Assembly: GCF_029892045.1 (NCBI RefSeq)
Contig: NZ_CP120368.1
Coordinates: forward strand, 1,920,001-1,984,000
Source of the DNA: Sinorhizobium numidicum
Lineage (GTDB): Bacteria; Pseudomonadota; Alphaproteobacteria; Rhizobiales; Rhizobiaceae
Direction of reading: 5' to 3'
DNA length: 64,000 nucleotides
How positions within the stretch are numbered: position 1 is the first letter of the stretch; the number at the start of each line of letters is the position of its first letter. The notes below the pieces were generated by a model, which saw only the letters and a list, made by a program, of their open reading frames with translations, was not told the DNA's origin and did no database searches. The position numbers and the translations under genes are program-made. Positions 1 to 11,180 of this stretch are shown in pieces.

Positions 1-1
1 A

Positions 2-499
2 CTAGCAAGACTGGCGGGGGCGACGACGGTAGTCCTTTCCACCCGGCAGGCATCGAAGCGCCGCCTGGCCGAAGAGGTCGGCGCCACTGCGACGATCGAT
101 CCGGCGGCCACCGACATCATCGAGGCGATTGCCGGCCCCTCCGGCCTCGTTCCCGGCGGCGCGGATGTGGTGATCGAATGCGCCGGCGTGGCGGAAACCG
201 TGAGGCAGTCGACGCGACTCGCCAAGGCGGGCGGCACTGTCGTCGTCCTTGGCGTGCTGCCGCAGGATGAGAAGGTCGAGATCGAGCCCTTCGACCTTCT
301 CTTCCGCGAACTGCGCGTGCTCGGGTCCTTCATCAATCCCTTCACCCATCGCCGCGCTGCCGATCTGGTCGCCTCCGGCGCAATTGAGATCGACAAGCTG
401 ATTTCACGGCGCGTATCGCTCGACGAGGCGCCGGGCATTATCGCAAATCCGCCTGCCGCCGGAGAGGTAAAGGTATTGGTGATCCCATCCATCGAATAG
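2..499 (+). CDS. MDR-family (zinc-type alcohol/polyol) dehydrogenase, C-terminal part
   Basis: The reading frame is open from the left edge and ends with TAG at 497-499, so the N-terminal catalytic domain lies outside the window. About 165 residues remain. They show the second half of a Rossmann NAD(P)-binding domain: a VVLSTRQ strand ending in basic residues, then DVVIECAG followed by a helix, then the GGTVVVLGVLP loop. This is the usual layout of medium-chain dehydrogenases such as sorbitol or threonine dehydrogenase. The LFRELRVLGSF segment and the closing catalytic-domain return also fit. The substrate cannot be told because the zinc ligands are missing. Family assignment is firm; function is open. 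Confidence 0.8.
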   Translation, partial: LARLAGATTVVLSTRQASKRRLAEEVGATATIDPAATDIIEAIAGPSGLVPGGADVVIECAGVAETVRQSTRLAKAGGTVVVLGVLPQDEKVEIEPFDLLFRELRVLGSFINPFTHRRAADLVASGAIEIDKLISRRVSLDEAPGIIANPPAAGEVKVLVIPSIE

Positions 500-662
500 A
501 TCAGGCAGGGACCATCGAAGAGAACTACCGATTTTCCCCCGAAGCAGCCATTTTGTCCCCGCGCGCAAATATGTCGACCTTTCTTGTCGATTCCGGAACT
601 TTCGGGGTTTCGCTTGCAGAAACATTTGCCTATAAGCCGCTTCTAGCCTGAAAAGACTATCA

Positions 663-725
663 ATGCGCGCCCCGGCCGGTGACCTCCCACCCTGGCCGGT
701 TTTTCGCGCAGCTAGAAACGGATGA
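663..725 (+). other. possible carB leader ORF (20 codons), speculative
   Basis: An ATG at 663 opens a 20-codon frame that ends in TGA at 723-725, seven bases before the carB start. It translates as MRAPAGDLPPWPVFRAARNG and includes three arginine codons (residues 2, 15 and 18). It runs exactly through the terminator hairpin at 672-704. A translated leader over a terminator is the layout of ribosome-mediated attenuation, and carbamoyl phosphate is a precursor of arginine and pyrimidines. The upstream ribosome site is weak and the arginine codons are not clustered, so this may be coincidence. Confidence 0.25.
672..704 (+). terminator. Terminator-like hairpin in the carB leader (possible attenuator)
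   Basis: CCGGCC (672-677) pairs with GGCCGG (694-699), and the stem continues with GGTG (678-681) pairing to CACC (688-691), leaving a 2-nt bulge and a 6-nt loop. Five Ts (700-704) follow directly, so this has the full form of an intrinsic terminator. It ends only 27 nt before the carB start codon, too close for a complete promoter in between. Transcripts reaching carB should therefore read through it. Whether it is a regulated attenuator or simply ends an upstream transcript cannot be decided from sequence. Confidence 0.7.
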
Positions 726-731
726 GAGCCC

Positions 732-4217
<3,486 letters not shown>

Positions 4218-4230
4218 TCGTTTAGTAGCT

Positions 4231-4254
4231 TGCGCGCCCGCAGGAGGGCGCGCA
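4231..4254. terminator. Hairpin between convergent carB and MFS gene
   Basis: TGCGCGCCC (4231-4239) and GGGCGCGCA (4246-4254) form a perfect 9-bp stem with a 6-nt loop, 14 nt past the carB stop. There is no long T-run. Its position between convergent genes suggests a shared transcription end. Confidence 0.55.
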
Positions 4255-4271
4255 TTCACGCGGTCAAGGCA

Positions 4272-5726
4272 TCACGTTGTCGCCGGGTTGGCTGAATCTG
4301 CCGCAAGGCGCATCATCCTTAAGCCGAAGAAAAGCGAGGCGGTCGCGACCACGCAGCCTATGCCGAAAACGGCAAGCATTGCACCTTTCAGTGCGGCATC
4401 GCTGGCGTGCTCGCCGAAGCCGCGGGCGTTTGCAACCAACCCGAAGAATGCGGCACCGATGGCGTAGCCCGCGGATTGCAAAGTTGGCAGAAGCGACGAG
4501 GTTTTGTCGCGTTCTGCCGCGGGAGACACCTCCATCAGAAGCTGGCTCAGAGTGCCCCAGCAGATACCGAAGCCGGCACCGATCGCAATTTGACCCGGAA
4601 TAACCGCCCAGAAGCGACCGAAATTGACCGCAAGCGTCAGCGCTGCAAATCCGGCGCTGAGTAGCATGGGGCCGGTGCAGATCAGGGATTGACGAAAATC
4701 TTTGGATCGGAGGCTTGCGACGAGAATTGCAGTGACGCTCCAGGACATGGCCATGACGGCACTGGAGAATCCCGCCGTCGTTGGCCCGAGGTGCCAGAGA
4801 CGCTCCAACACGTAGACGAGAAAGACCGAGCTGGACGCTTGCGCCACAGGCATCAGCAACACAACCCAGAGGCCCGCTGCGAGAGCGCTATTTGCCATGA
4901 ACGCGCCTGACGGCAGGACGGGCTGGTAGGATCGCCGGTCGGTCTGCACCGTAACGTAAAGCATGGTCAATGCCGCAGCCAGCAGAGTGGCCATGCCAAG
5001 CTCATTCTCGACCCGGTTCGAAATCGAAATCAGCAGGATTCCGGCGCCGGTCGCCAGTACGCGCAAAACAGGTATCGGCGCCGCGCTCAAGTTTGCCCCG
5101 CCACGGCGCGGCACGATCGACAGCACAAGGATGATGAAGACCAGCGCTGCAGGTATGTTGACGAAGAACGCTGCCCTCCAGGACCAGTATTCCGTCAACG
5201 AGCCGGCAATCAGAGGCCCAGTGAAGGCCGCTGCAGCCCAAACGATCGCCTCCGCGCCGAACACTTTTGGTACAAGTCGCTTTGGAAAGAGCTCCGGTAT
5301 CAGTGAGTAACAGGTCGCGGCGACGATCCCCTCGCCTAAGCCCTGGAAGATCCGGCCGGCTAGGACGGTGGGCATGTTCGCGGCAAAGGTGGCGATCAGT
5401 GTTCCGGTGCTGAAGACCACTGCCGCAGCAACGAGGCTGTTTCGTGCGCCAAATCGCAATTTCAGATTGGCGGCGAGAGTCCCGCCGAGGATCGCGAAGA
5501 CCAGATAGAGCGTAAACGCCCAGGAGAGCAGTGCCGCTCCGCCGAATTCCGCGACTGCGGTTGGCAGGGACGTGGAGATGAAGAACTCGTTGAAGGCGAA
5601 AAGCGCTACACCCAGACAGAGCGTTGCGGTGGCAGCGAGACGTCCGGGACTCAGAATTTCTCGCCAGTCTTGCGCGCGTTCCTGTTCCACGCTGCCGTGT
5701 TTGTCGTCTTCTGCGGTCGAATTCAT
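4272..5726 (-). CDS. MFS transporter, probable drug/metabolite exporter
   Basis: This 484-residue polytopic membrane protein has many hydrophobic segments spread over its length, so a 12-14 helix major facilitator is likely. The loop after the second/third helices carries an LKLRFGARN-type version of motif A. A GRIFQGLGEGIVAATCYSLIPELFP segment resembles the DHA2-type drug:H+ antiporters. A soluble N-terminal tail of about 28 residues precedes the first helix. The start has a GAGGAAG ribosome site. It is a single gene convergent with carB, with no adjacent regulator. Substrate cannot be inferred. Confidence 0.88.
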   Translation of the reverse strand: MNSTAEDDKHGSVEQERAQDWREILSPGRLAATATLCLGVALFAFNEFFISTSLPTAVAEFGGAALLSWAFTLYLVFAILGGTLAANLKLRFGARNSLVAAAVVFSTGTLIATFAANMPTVLAGRIFQGLGEGIVAATCYSLIPELFPKRLVPKVFGAEAIVWAAAAFTGPLIAGSLTEYWSWRAAFFVNIPAALVFIILVLSIVPRRGGANLSAAPIPVLRVLATGAGILLISISNRVENELGMATLLAAALTMLYVTVQTDRRSYQPVLPSGAFMANSALAAGLWVVLLMPVAQASSSVFLVYVLERLWHLGPTTAGFSSAVMAMSWSVTAILVASLRSKDFRQSLICTGPMLLSAGFAALTLAVNFGRFWAVIPGQIAIGAGFGICWGTLSQLLMEVSPAAERDKTSSLLPTLQSAGYAIGAAFFGLVANARGFGEHASDAALKGAMLAVFGIGCVVATASLFFGLRMMRLAADSANPATT

Positions 5727-5871
5727 CGGCCTTGCTTCCTCGTCGATGTTCCTCGGAAGCGGAACTGTTAAGGCCTCAACCGCACTTGAGGTAAAGTCAT
5801 TTTTTGCGCTGTATTGCGTTTTGTGGGTGGGCGTGCCGCGCCAGCAGGTCGAAAGCGGACTGGCGAAAAAT

Positions 5872-5901
5872 CTGGCAATGCCGATTGGCTTTCTGCTATA
5901 A
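5872..5901 (+). promoter_or_regulatory. Putative greA promoter
   Basis: A CTATAA -10 element (5896-5901) lies 18 nt after CTGGCA (5872-5877). The -10 fits the rhizobial CTATAT-type consensus well; the -35 match is only moderate. Transcription would begin near 5908, giving a leader of about 100 nt that contains the terminator at 5922-5960. Confidence 0.45.
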
Positions 5902-5921
5902 GGGCGGTTCGGATGTTTCGG

Positions 5922-5960
5922 ACGGTTCCGGCGCTCACGCGCCGGGGGCCGTTTTCTTTT
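5922..5960 (+). terminator. Intrinsic terminator inside the greA leader
   Basis: CCGGCGC (5928-5934) and GCGCCGG (5939-5945) form a perfect 7-bp stem around a TCAC loop. ACGG (5922-5925) and CCGT (5949-5952) add an outer stem, and TTTTCTTTT follows to 5960. This is a convincing terminator 50 nt upstream of the greA start. Transcripts from the putative promoter would be cut to about 50 nt, as seen for the GraL leader RNAs of E. coli greA. Confidence 0.7.
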
Positions 5961-5966
5961 GCGTTG

Positions 5967-5986
5967 GCGCCGCCGAAAGGCGGCGC
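5967..5986 (+). promoter_or_regulatory. GAAA-tetraloop hairpin just upstream of the greA ribosome site
   Basis: GCGCCGCC (5967-5974) and GGCGGCGC (5979-5986) form a perfect 8-bp stem closed by a GAAA (GNRA) tetraloop. It sits 13 nt before the AAGGA ribosome-binding site at 6000-6004. It may stabilise the mRNA 5' end or affect translation. It is separate from the terminator upstream. Confidence 0.55.
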
Positions 5987-6011
5987 TGCGTGCTTAATGA
6001 AGGATAATGAA

Positions 6012-6488
6012 ATGGTCGACAAAGTGCCGATGACTCAGGGTGGATTCGTCAACCTGCAGGAGGAGCTGCGCTGGCGCCAGCAGGAAGAACGCCCGCGAAT
6101 CATCGAAGCGATCGCCGAGGCACGCGCCCATGGCGATTTGTCGGAAAACGCCGAATACCACGCTGCCAAGGAGGCTCAGAGCCACAATGAGGGCCGGGTC
6201 GCGGAACTCGAGGATTTGATCGCTCGGGCCGAAGTTATCGATCTTTCGAAGATGTCCGGTTCGAAGATCAAGTTCGGCGCCAAAGTAAAGCTCGTCGACG
6301 AGGATACCGAAGAAGAAAAGACGTATCAGATCGTCGGCGATCAGGAAGCCGACGTCAAAGCCGGCCGCATTTCCATCTCCTCCCCGATCGCTCGTGCGCT
6401 GATCGGCAAGGAAGTCGGAGACTCGATCGAAGTCAACGCACCCGGCGGCTCCAAAGCCTACGAGATCCTCGCCATTCATTGGGGCTGA
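6012..6488 (+). CDS. greA: Transcription elongation factor GreA
   Basis: GreA enters the RNA polymerase secondary channel and stimulates cleavage of backtracked transcripts. The 158-residue product has the normal length. Its N-terminal coiled-coil ends in the acidic tip ([16 protein letters not shown]) that carries the catalytic Asp/Glu pair, and an FKBP-like C-terminal domain ends in [16 protein letters not shown] chose the ATG at 6012 because AAGGA lies 7 nt upstream. An in-frame ATG at 5997 would add five residues but has no ribosome site. The long leader with terminator and tetraloop hairpin suggests control before translation. lpsB follows 82 nt later on the same strand. Confidence 0.97.
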   Translation: MVDKVPMTQGGFVNLQEELRWRQQEERPRIIEAIAEARAHGDLSENAEYHAAKEAQSHNEGRVAELEDLIARAEVIDLSKMSGSKIKFGAKVKLVDEDTEEEKTYQIVGDQEADVKAGRISISSPIARALIGKEVGDSIEVNAPGGSKAYEILAIHWG

Positions 6489-6570
6489 CCAGCCCAGGGG
6501 CCGTGCATATCACTCCGCCCCACCCTTTCCCCTGCGAGACAATTATCGCACGCGCGAGGAGAGCGCTGAC

Positions 6571-7626
6571 GTGGCCGATATCCGGGACATTGAGGTCATT
6601 GCGCCGAATTTCAAACGCCGCCTGTCCGGGGTGACCTCAACGATCATTCAGCTTGTTCCGGTTCAACGCACGCTCGGTCAGAAGATTGCCGTTCTCGGCC
6701 CCGGGCTGCCGCCAACATTGCCATCCGTCCGGTTCCGCGACCTCATGCATCTGTGGAAGCCCCCGGCGGGGCGGCGCTGCCGGATATGGCATGCCCGACG
6801 CAATGTCGAGATGCTGCCGGCAATCATCCTCCGCGATCTGCTTCGCATGAAGATCAGGATCGTTTTCACCTCCGCCTCGCAGCGCCGGCATTCCGTTTGG
6901 AGCAAATTTCTCATTCGCCGAATGGACGCGGTGATTGCAACCAGCGGCAAAACGGCCGCCTACCTGCAGGTGCCGAATACGGTGATCCTGCACGGCATAG
7001 ACACCGAGCGCTTCCATCCGCCAGCCTACAAGCTCCAGGCGAAGACCGCTGTCGGCCTCGATCCTTCGAAAAGGTTTGTCGGGTGTTTCGGGCGCGTGCG
7101 TCGTCAGAAGGGAACTGACCTCTTCGTCGACAGCATGATTGCCCTCCTGCCCGGCCGCCCCGACTGGTGTGCGGTCGTTGCCGGGCGCGCCACCGGGCCG
7201 CATCTTGCATTCGAGGTCGAACTGAAGGAGCGCGTCGCCAAGGCGGGGCTTGCCGATCGCATTCTCTTCGTCGGCGAACACACCAACATTCCCGATTGGT
7301 ATCGCGCTCTTGACCTCTTTGTCGCGCCGCAGCGCTGGGAGGGCTTCGGTCTGACGCCGCTCGAGGCCATGGCAACCGGTGTGCCGGTGGTGGCAACCGA
7401 TGTCGGCGCCTTTTCCGAGTTGATCTCCGAAGGTTCGGAGGAAACGGGGATCGTCGTTCCGGCTAACGATCTGAAGGCAATGGCCGACGGCGCGGCCGCG
7501 TTCATGGACGATTTGCCGCGACTTGCCGCCGCCGCCGCCAACGGTCTGGCGCGAACCTCGAAAAGCTTCGCCATTGAGGGGGAAGCCCGGGCGATCGGAG
7601 AGATCTACGAGCACCTGATGCGCTGA
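6571..7626 (+). CDS. lpsB: LPS core glycosyltransferase LpsB (GT4 family)
   Basis: The protein of 351 residues belongs to GT-B fold family 4. The C-terminal half has the nucleotide-sugar site: VGCFGRVRRQKGTDLFV near residue 170 and the EGFGLTPLEAMATGVPVVATDVGAFSEL block with the conserved glutamate pair. In S. meliloti the homologous LpsB is a mannosyltransferase acting in LPS core assembly at the inner membrane and is needed for effective nodulation; it also follows greA there. Assignment to LpsB rests on sequence type plus this neighbourhood. The downstream gene here is lrp on the other strand, without the lpsE, lpsD and lpsC genes I recall from S. meliloti. Confidence 0.88.
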   Translation: MADIRDIEVIAPNFKRRLSGVTSTIIQLVPVQRTLGQKIAVLGPGLPPTLPSVRFRDLMHLWKPPAGRRCRIWHARRNVEMLPAIILRDLLRMKIRIVFTSASQRRHSVWSKFLIRRMDAVIATSGKTAAYLQVPNTVILHGIDTERFHPPAYKLQAKTAVGLDPSKRFVGCFGRVRRQKGTDLFVDSMIALLPGRPDWCAVVAGRATGPHLAFEVELKERVAKAGLADRILFVGEHTNIPDWYRALDLFVAPQRWEGFGLTPLEAMATGVPVVATDVGAFSELISEGSEETGIVVPANDLKAMADGAAAFMDDLPRLAAAAANGLARTSKSFAIEGEARAIGEIYEHLMR

Positions 7627-7762
7627 CGCGTCAGCACCTGCCGGAGACTATCGCTTGGAGGCAAACAGCTTCGATAGGCGTCGGCAATCGCCTCTTTAGA
7701 GGCCTAATTGATCGATGCAATCGCCGAGATAGGCCTCCTCACTCAAGCAGATGATGAAGGCG

Positions 7763-7778
7763 GAAAGCGGAAGCTTTC
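7763..7778. terminator. Small hairpin between convergent lpsB and lrp
   Basis: GAAAGC (7763-7768) and GCTTTC (7773-7778) form a 6-bp stem with a GGAA loop in the 178-bp gap between the two convergent genes. There is no T-run on either side, so a terminator role is only positional. The rest of the gap shows no convincing coding sequence. Confidence 0.3.
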
Positions 7779-7804
7779 GTTGAATGGCGGCGTCGCACGC
7801 GGCC

Positions 7805-8275
7805 CTAAATTTCTACCTGACACACGTCCTTCACCTGACGGATCGTCAGCATTGTCCGTACCGTATCGACGTTGTCGGTTGCAGTGAGCTCCTCAATAAC
7901 GAAATCCTGGAAGCTCGCGAGGTTCTCGGCCACGCATTGAAGCAGAAAGTCCGACTCGCCGGATACCATCCAGGCCTCTCGAACAAGCCGCCATGAGGCC
8001 GTGCGGGCGGCGAAAGCCTTGAGATTGGCATCCGACTGGTGCTTGAGGCCGACCATGCAGAAAGCGACGAGGTCATAGCCGAGCGCCGACGCGTTCAGGA
8101 GGGCACGGTAGCCGCGAATGACGCCCGCTTCCTCGAGCTTGCGAACGCGCCGCAGGCAGGGAGGAGCTGAAATTCCCACCCGCTCGGCGAGTTCGACATT
8201 CGTCATCCGGCCGTTGCCCTGCAGTTCCCGCAGGATTTTCATATCGATGGCATCGAGCTCGACGCGCATGACCAT
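7805..8275 (-). CDS. lrp: Lrp/AsnC-family transcriptional regulator
   Basis: The product has 156 residues from the ATG at 8275, with TTG at 8281 and ATG at 8269 as alternatives. An N-terminal winged helix-turn-helix (LDAIDMKILRELQGNGRMTNVELAERVGISAPPCLRRVRKLEEAGVI) is followed by an AsnC ligand-binding RAM domain. This is the standard feast/famine regulator layout: octameric DNA-binding proteins that sense amino acids. A homologous lrp gene ends the lps region in S. meliloti, which supports the synteny. It faces lpsB and diverges from trxB, with about 510 bp between. Effector and targets are unknown. Confidence 0.9.
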   Translation of the reverse strand: MVMRVELDAIDMKILRELQGNGRMTNVELAERVGISAPPCLRRVRKLEEAGVIRGYRALLNASALGYDLVAFCMVGLKHQSDANLKAFAARTASWRLVREAWMVSGESDFLLQCVAENLASFQDFVIEELTATDNVDTVRTMLTIRQVKDVCQVEI

Positions 8276-8784
8276 TGCCAAATATCCCCATTTCCAGTCG
8301 GCCTTGGCGCATCAGGCCTTATTTTGTCCGCCAGTACAAATAGCCCGCTTGCACCGAAATCGCAGCTGCAGTCACCACTGCAATCCGCGATGTTCCCGAT
8401 TCCTGGTTCAGCCGGCGAGCGGCCGACCCGGCCTCGCCTGAGCGGCTGCGTTCATGACGTGCGTAGCACGTAACCGAACGGTAAAACGAGAGTACTCGCG
8501 GTTGCATGCACAAAAACCTGCACAGCCTGGCGGTGGGAGCGGTCGTCGGGCGTCGCGACCATTTGCGCCGCCGCGGCACGCCGCGATCGCCCGTATCCAT
8601 CAAAACGATGCAAAAATGCCCGATCTGGTGTCAAATTGCTGGTGCTGACGCAACCACTTGTGTGTATCAGGGGGCGCACCCTTGAAAGTGCGCGCTGTGA
8701 ATACCTAAAGTAAGGCAATATTTTGCAGCATTGAACCAAACCGGATGATGCCGCCTGGCCCGCCGGCGAATTAAGGACAAGAGC
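8276..8784. other. Intergenic region between divergent lrp and trxB
   Basis: No convincing gene is seen in these 509 bp. Two structures stand out. ACGTGC/GCACGT around GTA lies near 8457-8471. GCGCAC (8674-8679) and GTGCGC (8688-8693) form a 6-bp stem with an 8-nt loop. CTTGAA at 8681-8686 with CTAAAG at 8705-8710 could be a weak trxB promoter. An open frame from the ATG near 8504 lacks a ribosome site and family resemblance. Confidence 0.5.
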
Positions 8785-9759
8785 ATGACCGCCCGCCACA
8801 CCAAAGTGCTGATCATCGGTTCCGGCCCTGCCGGCTACACCGCCGCCATCTACACGGCGCGTGCCATGCTTTCGCCGGTGCTGATCGCGGGCATGGAACA
8901 GGGCGGCCAATTGATGATCACCACCGATGTGGAGAACTACCCGGGCTACGCCGATCCGGTCCAGGGACCTTGGATGATGGAGCAGATGCTGAAGCAGGCG
9001 ACGCATGTCGGTGCGGAGATCATCAATGACCTGGTCACCGATGTGGATCTCTCTATTCGCCCCTTTCGCATCAAGACGGACAGCGGCACGGACTGGACGG
9101 CCGATGCGCTGATCATCGCCACCGGTGCCAAGGCCAAATGGCTCGGCATCGAAACCGAGCCGACCTTCATGGGCTTCGGCGTGTCGGCCTGCGCCACATG
9201 CGACGGGTTCTTCTATCGCAACAAGGATGTTATCGTTGTCGGCGGCGGCAACTCCGCCGTGGAGGAGGCACTCTATCTTTCAAATCTGGCGAAGACGGTC
9301 ACGGTCGTCCACCGCCGCGATGCGTTCCGGGCGGAGAAAATCCTGCAGGAGCGCCTTTTCGCCAAGCCGAATGTGAAGGTCATCTGGGATCACGAGGTGG
9401 TTGAATACCTCGGCACAGCTGCAAAGCCGCCTATGCCGGCGTCCGTCAACGGCGTGAAGCTGCGCAACACCAAGACCGGGGAAACCACGGAGATGGCGGC
9501 CGATGGTGTCTTCGTCGCCATCGGCCATGCGCCGGCGGTGGAGCTCTTCAAGGGCAAGCTTCGACAGAAGCCGAACGGCTATCTCTGGACCGCGCCCGAT
9601 TCAACCGCGACCGACGTCGCCGGGGTCTTTGCTGCCGGCGACGTGACGGACGATGTCTATCGCCAGGCGGTTACGGCCGCCGGCATGGGTTGCATGGCCG
9701 CACTCGAGGCCGAGAAATATCTGGCGGGTCATATGCCCGTCGCAATTGCAGCCGAATAG
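8785..9759 (+). CDS. trxB: Thioredoxin-disulfide reductase
   Basis: This cytoplasmic FAD enzyme passes NADPH electrons to thioredoxin. It has 324 residues, normal for low-Mr TrxR. The FAD site is IIGSGPAGYTAAIYTAR near residue 10. The redox-active CATC pair lies near residue 137, followed by the NADPH motif VVGGGNSAVEEALYLS. The C-terminal FAD motif GVFAAGDVTD is also present. The AAGGAC ribosome site fixes the ATG. lsrB follows on the same strand after about 100 nt, with a GGCC-GCGCC/GGCGC-GGCC hairpin (9774-9797) between them that may partly separate their transcription. Confidence 0.97.
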   Translation: MTARHTKVLIIGSGPAGYTAAIYTARAMLSPVLIAGMEQGGQLMITTDVENYPGYADPVQGPWMMEQMLKQATHVGAEIINDLVTDVDLSIRPFRIKTDSGTDWTADALIIATGAKAKWLGIETEPTFMGFGVSACATCDGFFYRNKDVIVVGGGNSAVEEALYLSNLAKTVTVVHRRDAFRAEKILQERLFAKPNVKVIWDHEVVEYLGTAAKPPMPASVNGVKLRNTKTGETTEMAADGVFVAIGHAPAVELFKGKLRQKPNGYLWTAPDSTATDVAGVFAAGDVTDDVYRQAVTAAGMGCMAALEAEKYLAGHMPVAIAAE

Positions 9760-9874
9760 AAGCTGCGAATCGGGGCCTGCGCCTTGAGGGCGCGGCCTCG
9801 CATGGGAACAGATGTATCAGCCGTGTCCGGAGGACGGAAGCCAGTTCCCCGGCGGGCGGTTTATGGGGGATTTC

Positions 9875-10771
9875 ATGTCGCTAGACTGGGACAAACTGCG
9901 CATATTTCATGCGGCGGCCGAGGCCGGCTCGTTCACACATGCGGCAGACAAGCTCCATCTCTCGCAATCGGCAATCAGCCGGCAGGTCAGCTCGCTCGAA
10001 CAGGATGTCGGCATCAAGCTGTTTCACCGCCATGCCCGCGGGCTGATTCTGACCGAACAGGGCGAAATGCTCTACCGCACCGCGCATGAAGTGCTGATGA
10101 AGCTCGAAAGCGTCAAGGCGCAGCTGAGCGAAACGACCGACAAGCCGAGCGGCAAGCTGCGTATCACGACCACGGTGGGGCTCGGCCAAGGCTGGCTGAC
10201 CGACAAGATACAGGAGTTCATGGCGCTGCAGCCGGAAGTGCAGGTGCAGCTCATCCTCGACAACGAAGAGCTCGACGTAAACATGCGGCATGCCGATTGC
10301 GCCATCCGGCTGCGCCAGCCGCAGCAGTCGGACCTTATACAGCGCAAGCTCTTTACCGTTCACATGCATGTCTATGCCGCCCCCTCCTACATCAACAAAT
10401 ACGGAGAGCCGCAATCGGTCGAAGATCTGGACAATCATCGGATCATCACCTTTGGCGAGCCGGCGCCCAGTTATCTGCTGGACGTGAACTGGCTGGAGAT
10501 TGCCGGACGGGATCCGGACACTCCGCGCATTTCCCATTTGCAGATCAACAGCCAGACTTCGATCAAGCGAGCCTGCCTGCTCGGCATCGGCGTTGCGATG
10601 CTTCCGGATTACATCGTGGGCCGCGATCCCGGACTGATTCAGCTTCCGATCAGCGCCGACATCCCCTCGTTCGACACATATTTCTGCTATCCGGACGAGA
10701 TGAAGAACGCCGCGAAATTGAAAGTCTTCCGCGACTACATCGTTGCCAAGGCTCGCAATTGGAATTTTTAA
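9875..10771 (+). CDS. lsrB: LysR-type regulator LsrB
   Basis: The 298-residue product has an N-terminal winged HTH (WDKLRIFHAAAEAGSFTHAADKLHLSQSAISRQVSSLE) and a periplasmic-binding-protein-like effector domain. In S. meliloti the gene after trxB is lsrB, a LysR regulator needed for symbiosis that links redox state to oxidative-stress and LPS genes. The effector domain here has three cysteines (142, 234 and 271 in this numbering), consistent with redox sensing. I chose ATG 9875 because GGGGGA lies 4-5 nt upstream. ATG 9863 (four residues longer) is a real alternative and may match the published numbering. A 14-bp palindrome, TGAGCAATTGCTCA, lies just downstream at 10796-10809. Confidence 0.85.
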   Translation: MSLDWDKLRIFHAAAEAGSFTHAADKLHLSQSAISRQVSSLEQDVGIKLFHRHARGLILTEQGEMLYRTAHEVLMKLESVKAQLSETTDKPSGKLRITTTVGLGQGWLTDKIQEFMALQPEVQVQLILDNEELDVNMRHADCAIRLRQPQQSDLIQRKLFTVHMHVYAAPSYINKYGEPQSVEDLDNHRIITFGEPAPSYLLDVNWLEIAGRDPDTPRISHLQINSQTSIKRACLLGIGVAMLPDYIVGRDPGLIQLPISADIPSFDTYFCYPDEMKNAAKLKVFRDYIVAKARNWNF

Positions 10772-10942
10772 CCGCGCAATTGGCTGCTCGATTTCTGAGC
10801 AATTGCTCACATTGCATGTAATCGCTTGTTCTAAAACGATATTATTTTCTGGCGCGGAAGTTTTTTTGCAAAGCAATATCATGCGCGCCGCAAAAATGTG
10901 CAGGGATGCGCACATGGCATGGCTGTCATGCATATTAAATGA

Positions 10943-10971
10943 TTGCTGCCAGCCCAAAAAAACAGCATACC
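10943..10971 (+). promoter_or_regulatory. Promoter of first tandem sRNA
   Basis: TTGCTG (10943-10948) and CATACC (10966-10971) are separated by 17 nt. The predicted start, about 7 nt on, falls at the first base conserved between the two sRNA copies. The parallel arrangement in the second copy supports it. Confidence 0.6.
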
Positions 10972-10977
10972 ACACCT

Positions 10978-11097
10978 AGCTGATGCATCTTGGTGGCTTC
11001 TCCTCCCAGTGCCACCGCAGCAGCTGTTCCCCTCTGGAGGTTCTAATTACCTTCACAACTACAAGGGCCCAAGTTTTTCTTGTGGCCCTCTTTTTTT
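10978..11097 (+). ncRNA. Trans-acting sRNA, alpha-r14/NfeR1-like, copy 1
   Basis: The roughly 120-nt RNA is bounded by a promoter and by an intrinsic terminator: AGGGCC (11064-11069) and CAAG (11070-11073) pair with CTTG (11079-11082) and GGCCCT (11084-11089), then seven Ts. A 5' hairpin GGTGGC/GCCACC (10992-10997, 11011-11016) shows CTCCTCCC in its loop, a perfect anti-Shine-Dalgarno type sequence. A second CCCCTC stretch lies in the middle. This matches what I recall of the alpha-r14 family (NfeR1 in S. meliloti), small RNAs with repeated CU-rich anti-SD motifs that repress transporter mRNAs and affect osmoadaptation and nodulation. Family identity is from recall and should be tested with the Rfam model. 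Confidence 0.82.
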
Positions 11098-11145
11098 GCC
11101 TGCGTTCGCGCACATCCCTCAGTTGCGAAAATCGTGGGTCGGCTA

Positions 11146-11174
11146 TTGAAAGCCGCCTTTGCGCATCCCATATC
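11146..11174 (+). promoter_or_regulatory. Promoter of second tandem sRNA
   Basis: TTGAAA (11146-11151) and CATATC (11169-11174) have a 17-nt spacer and a predicted start at 11181. It is a better consensus match than the first copy's promoter. Confidence 0.68.
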
Positions 11175-11180
11175 ATTTTT

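Noticed and set aside
8454..8648. Open frame in the lrp-trxB gap, or a leader peptide for trxB
   Set aside because: No ribosome site, no coding bias and no repeated regulatory codons.
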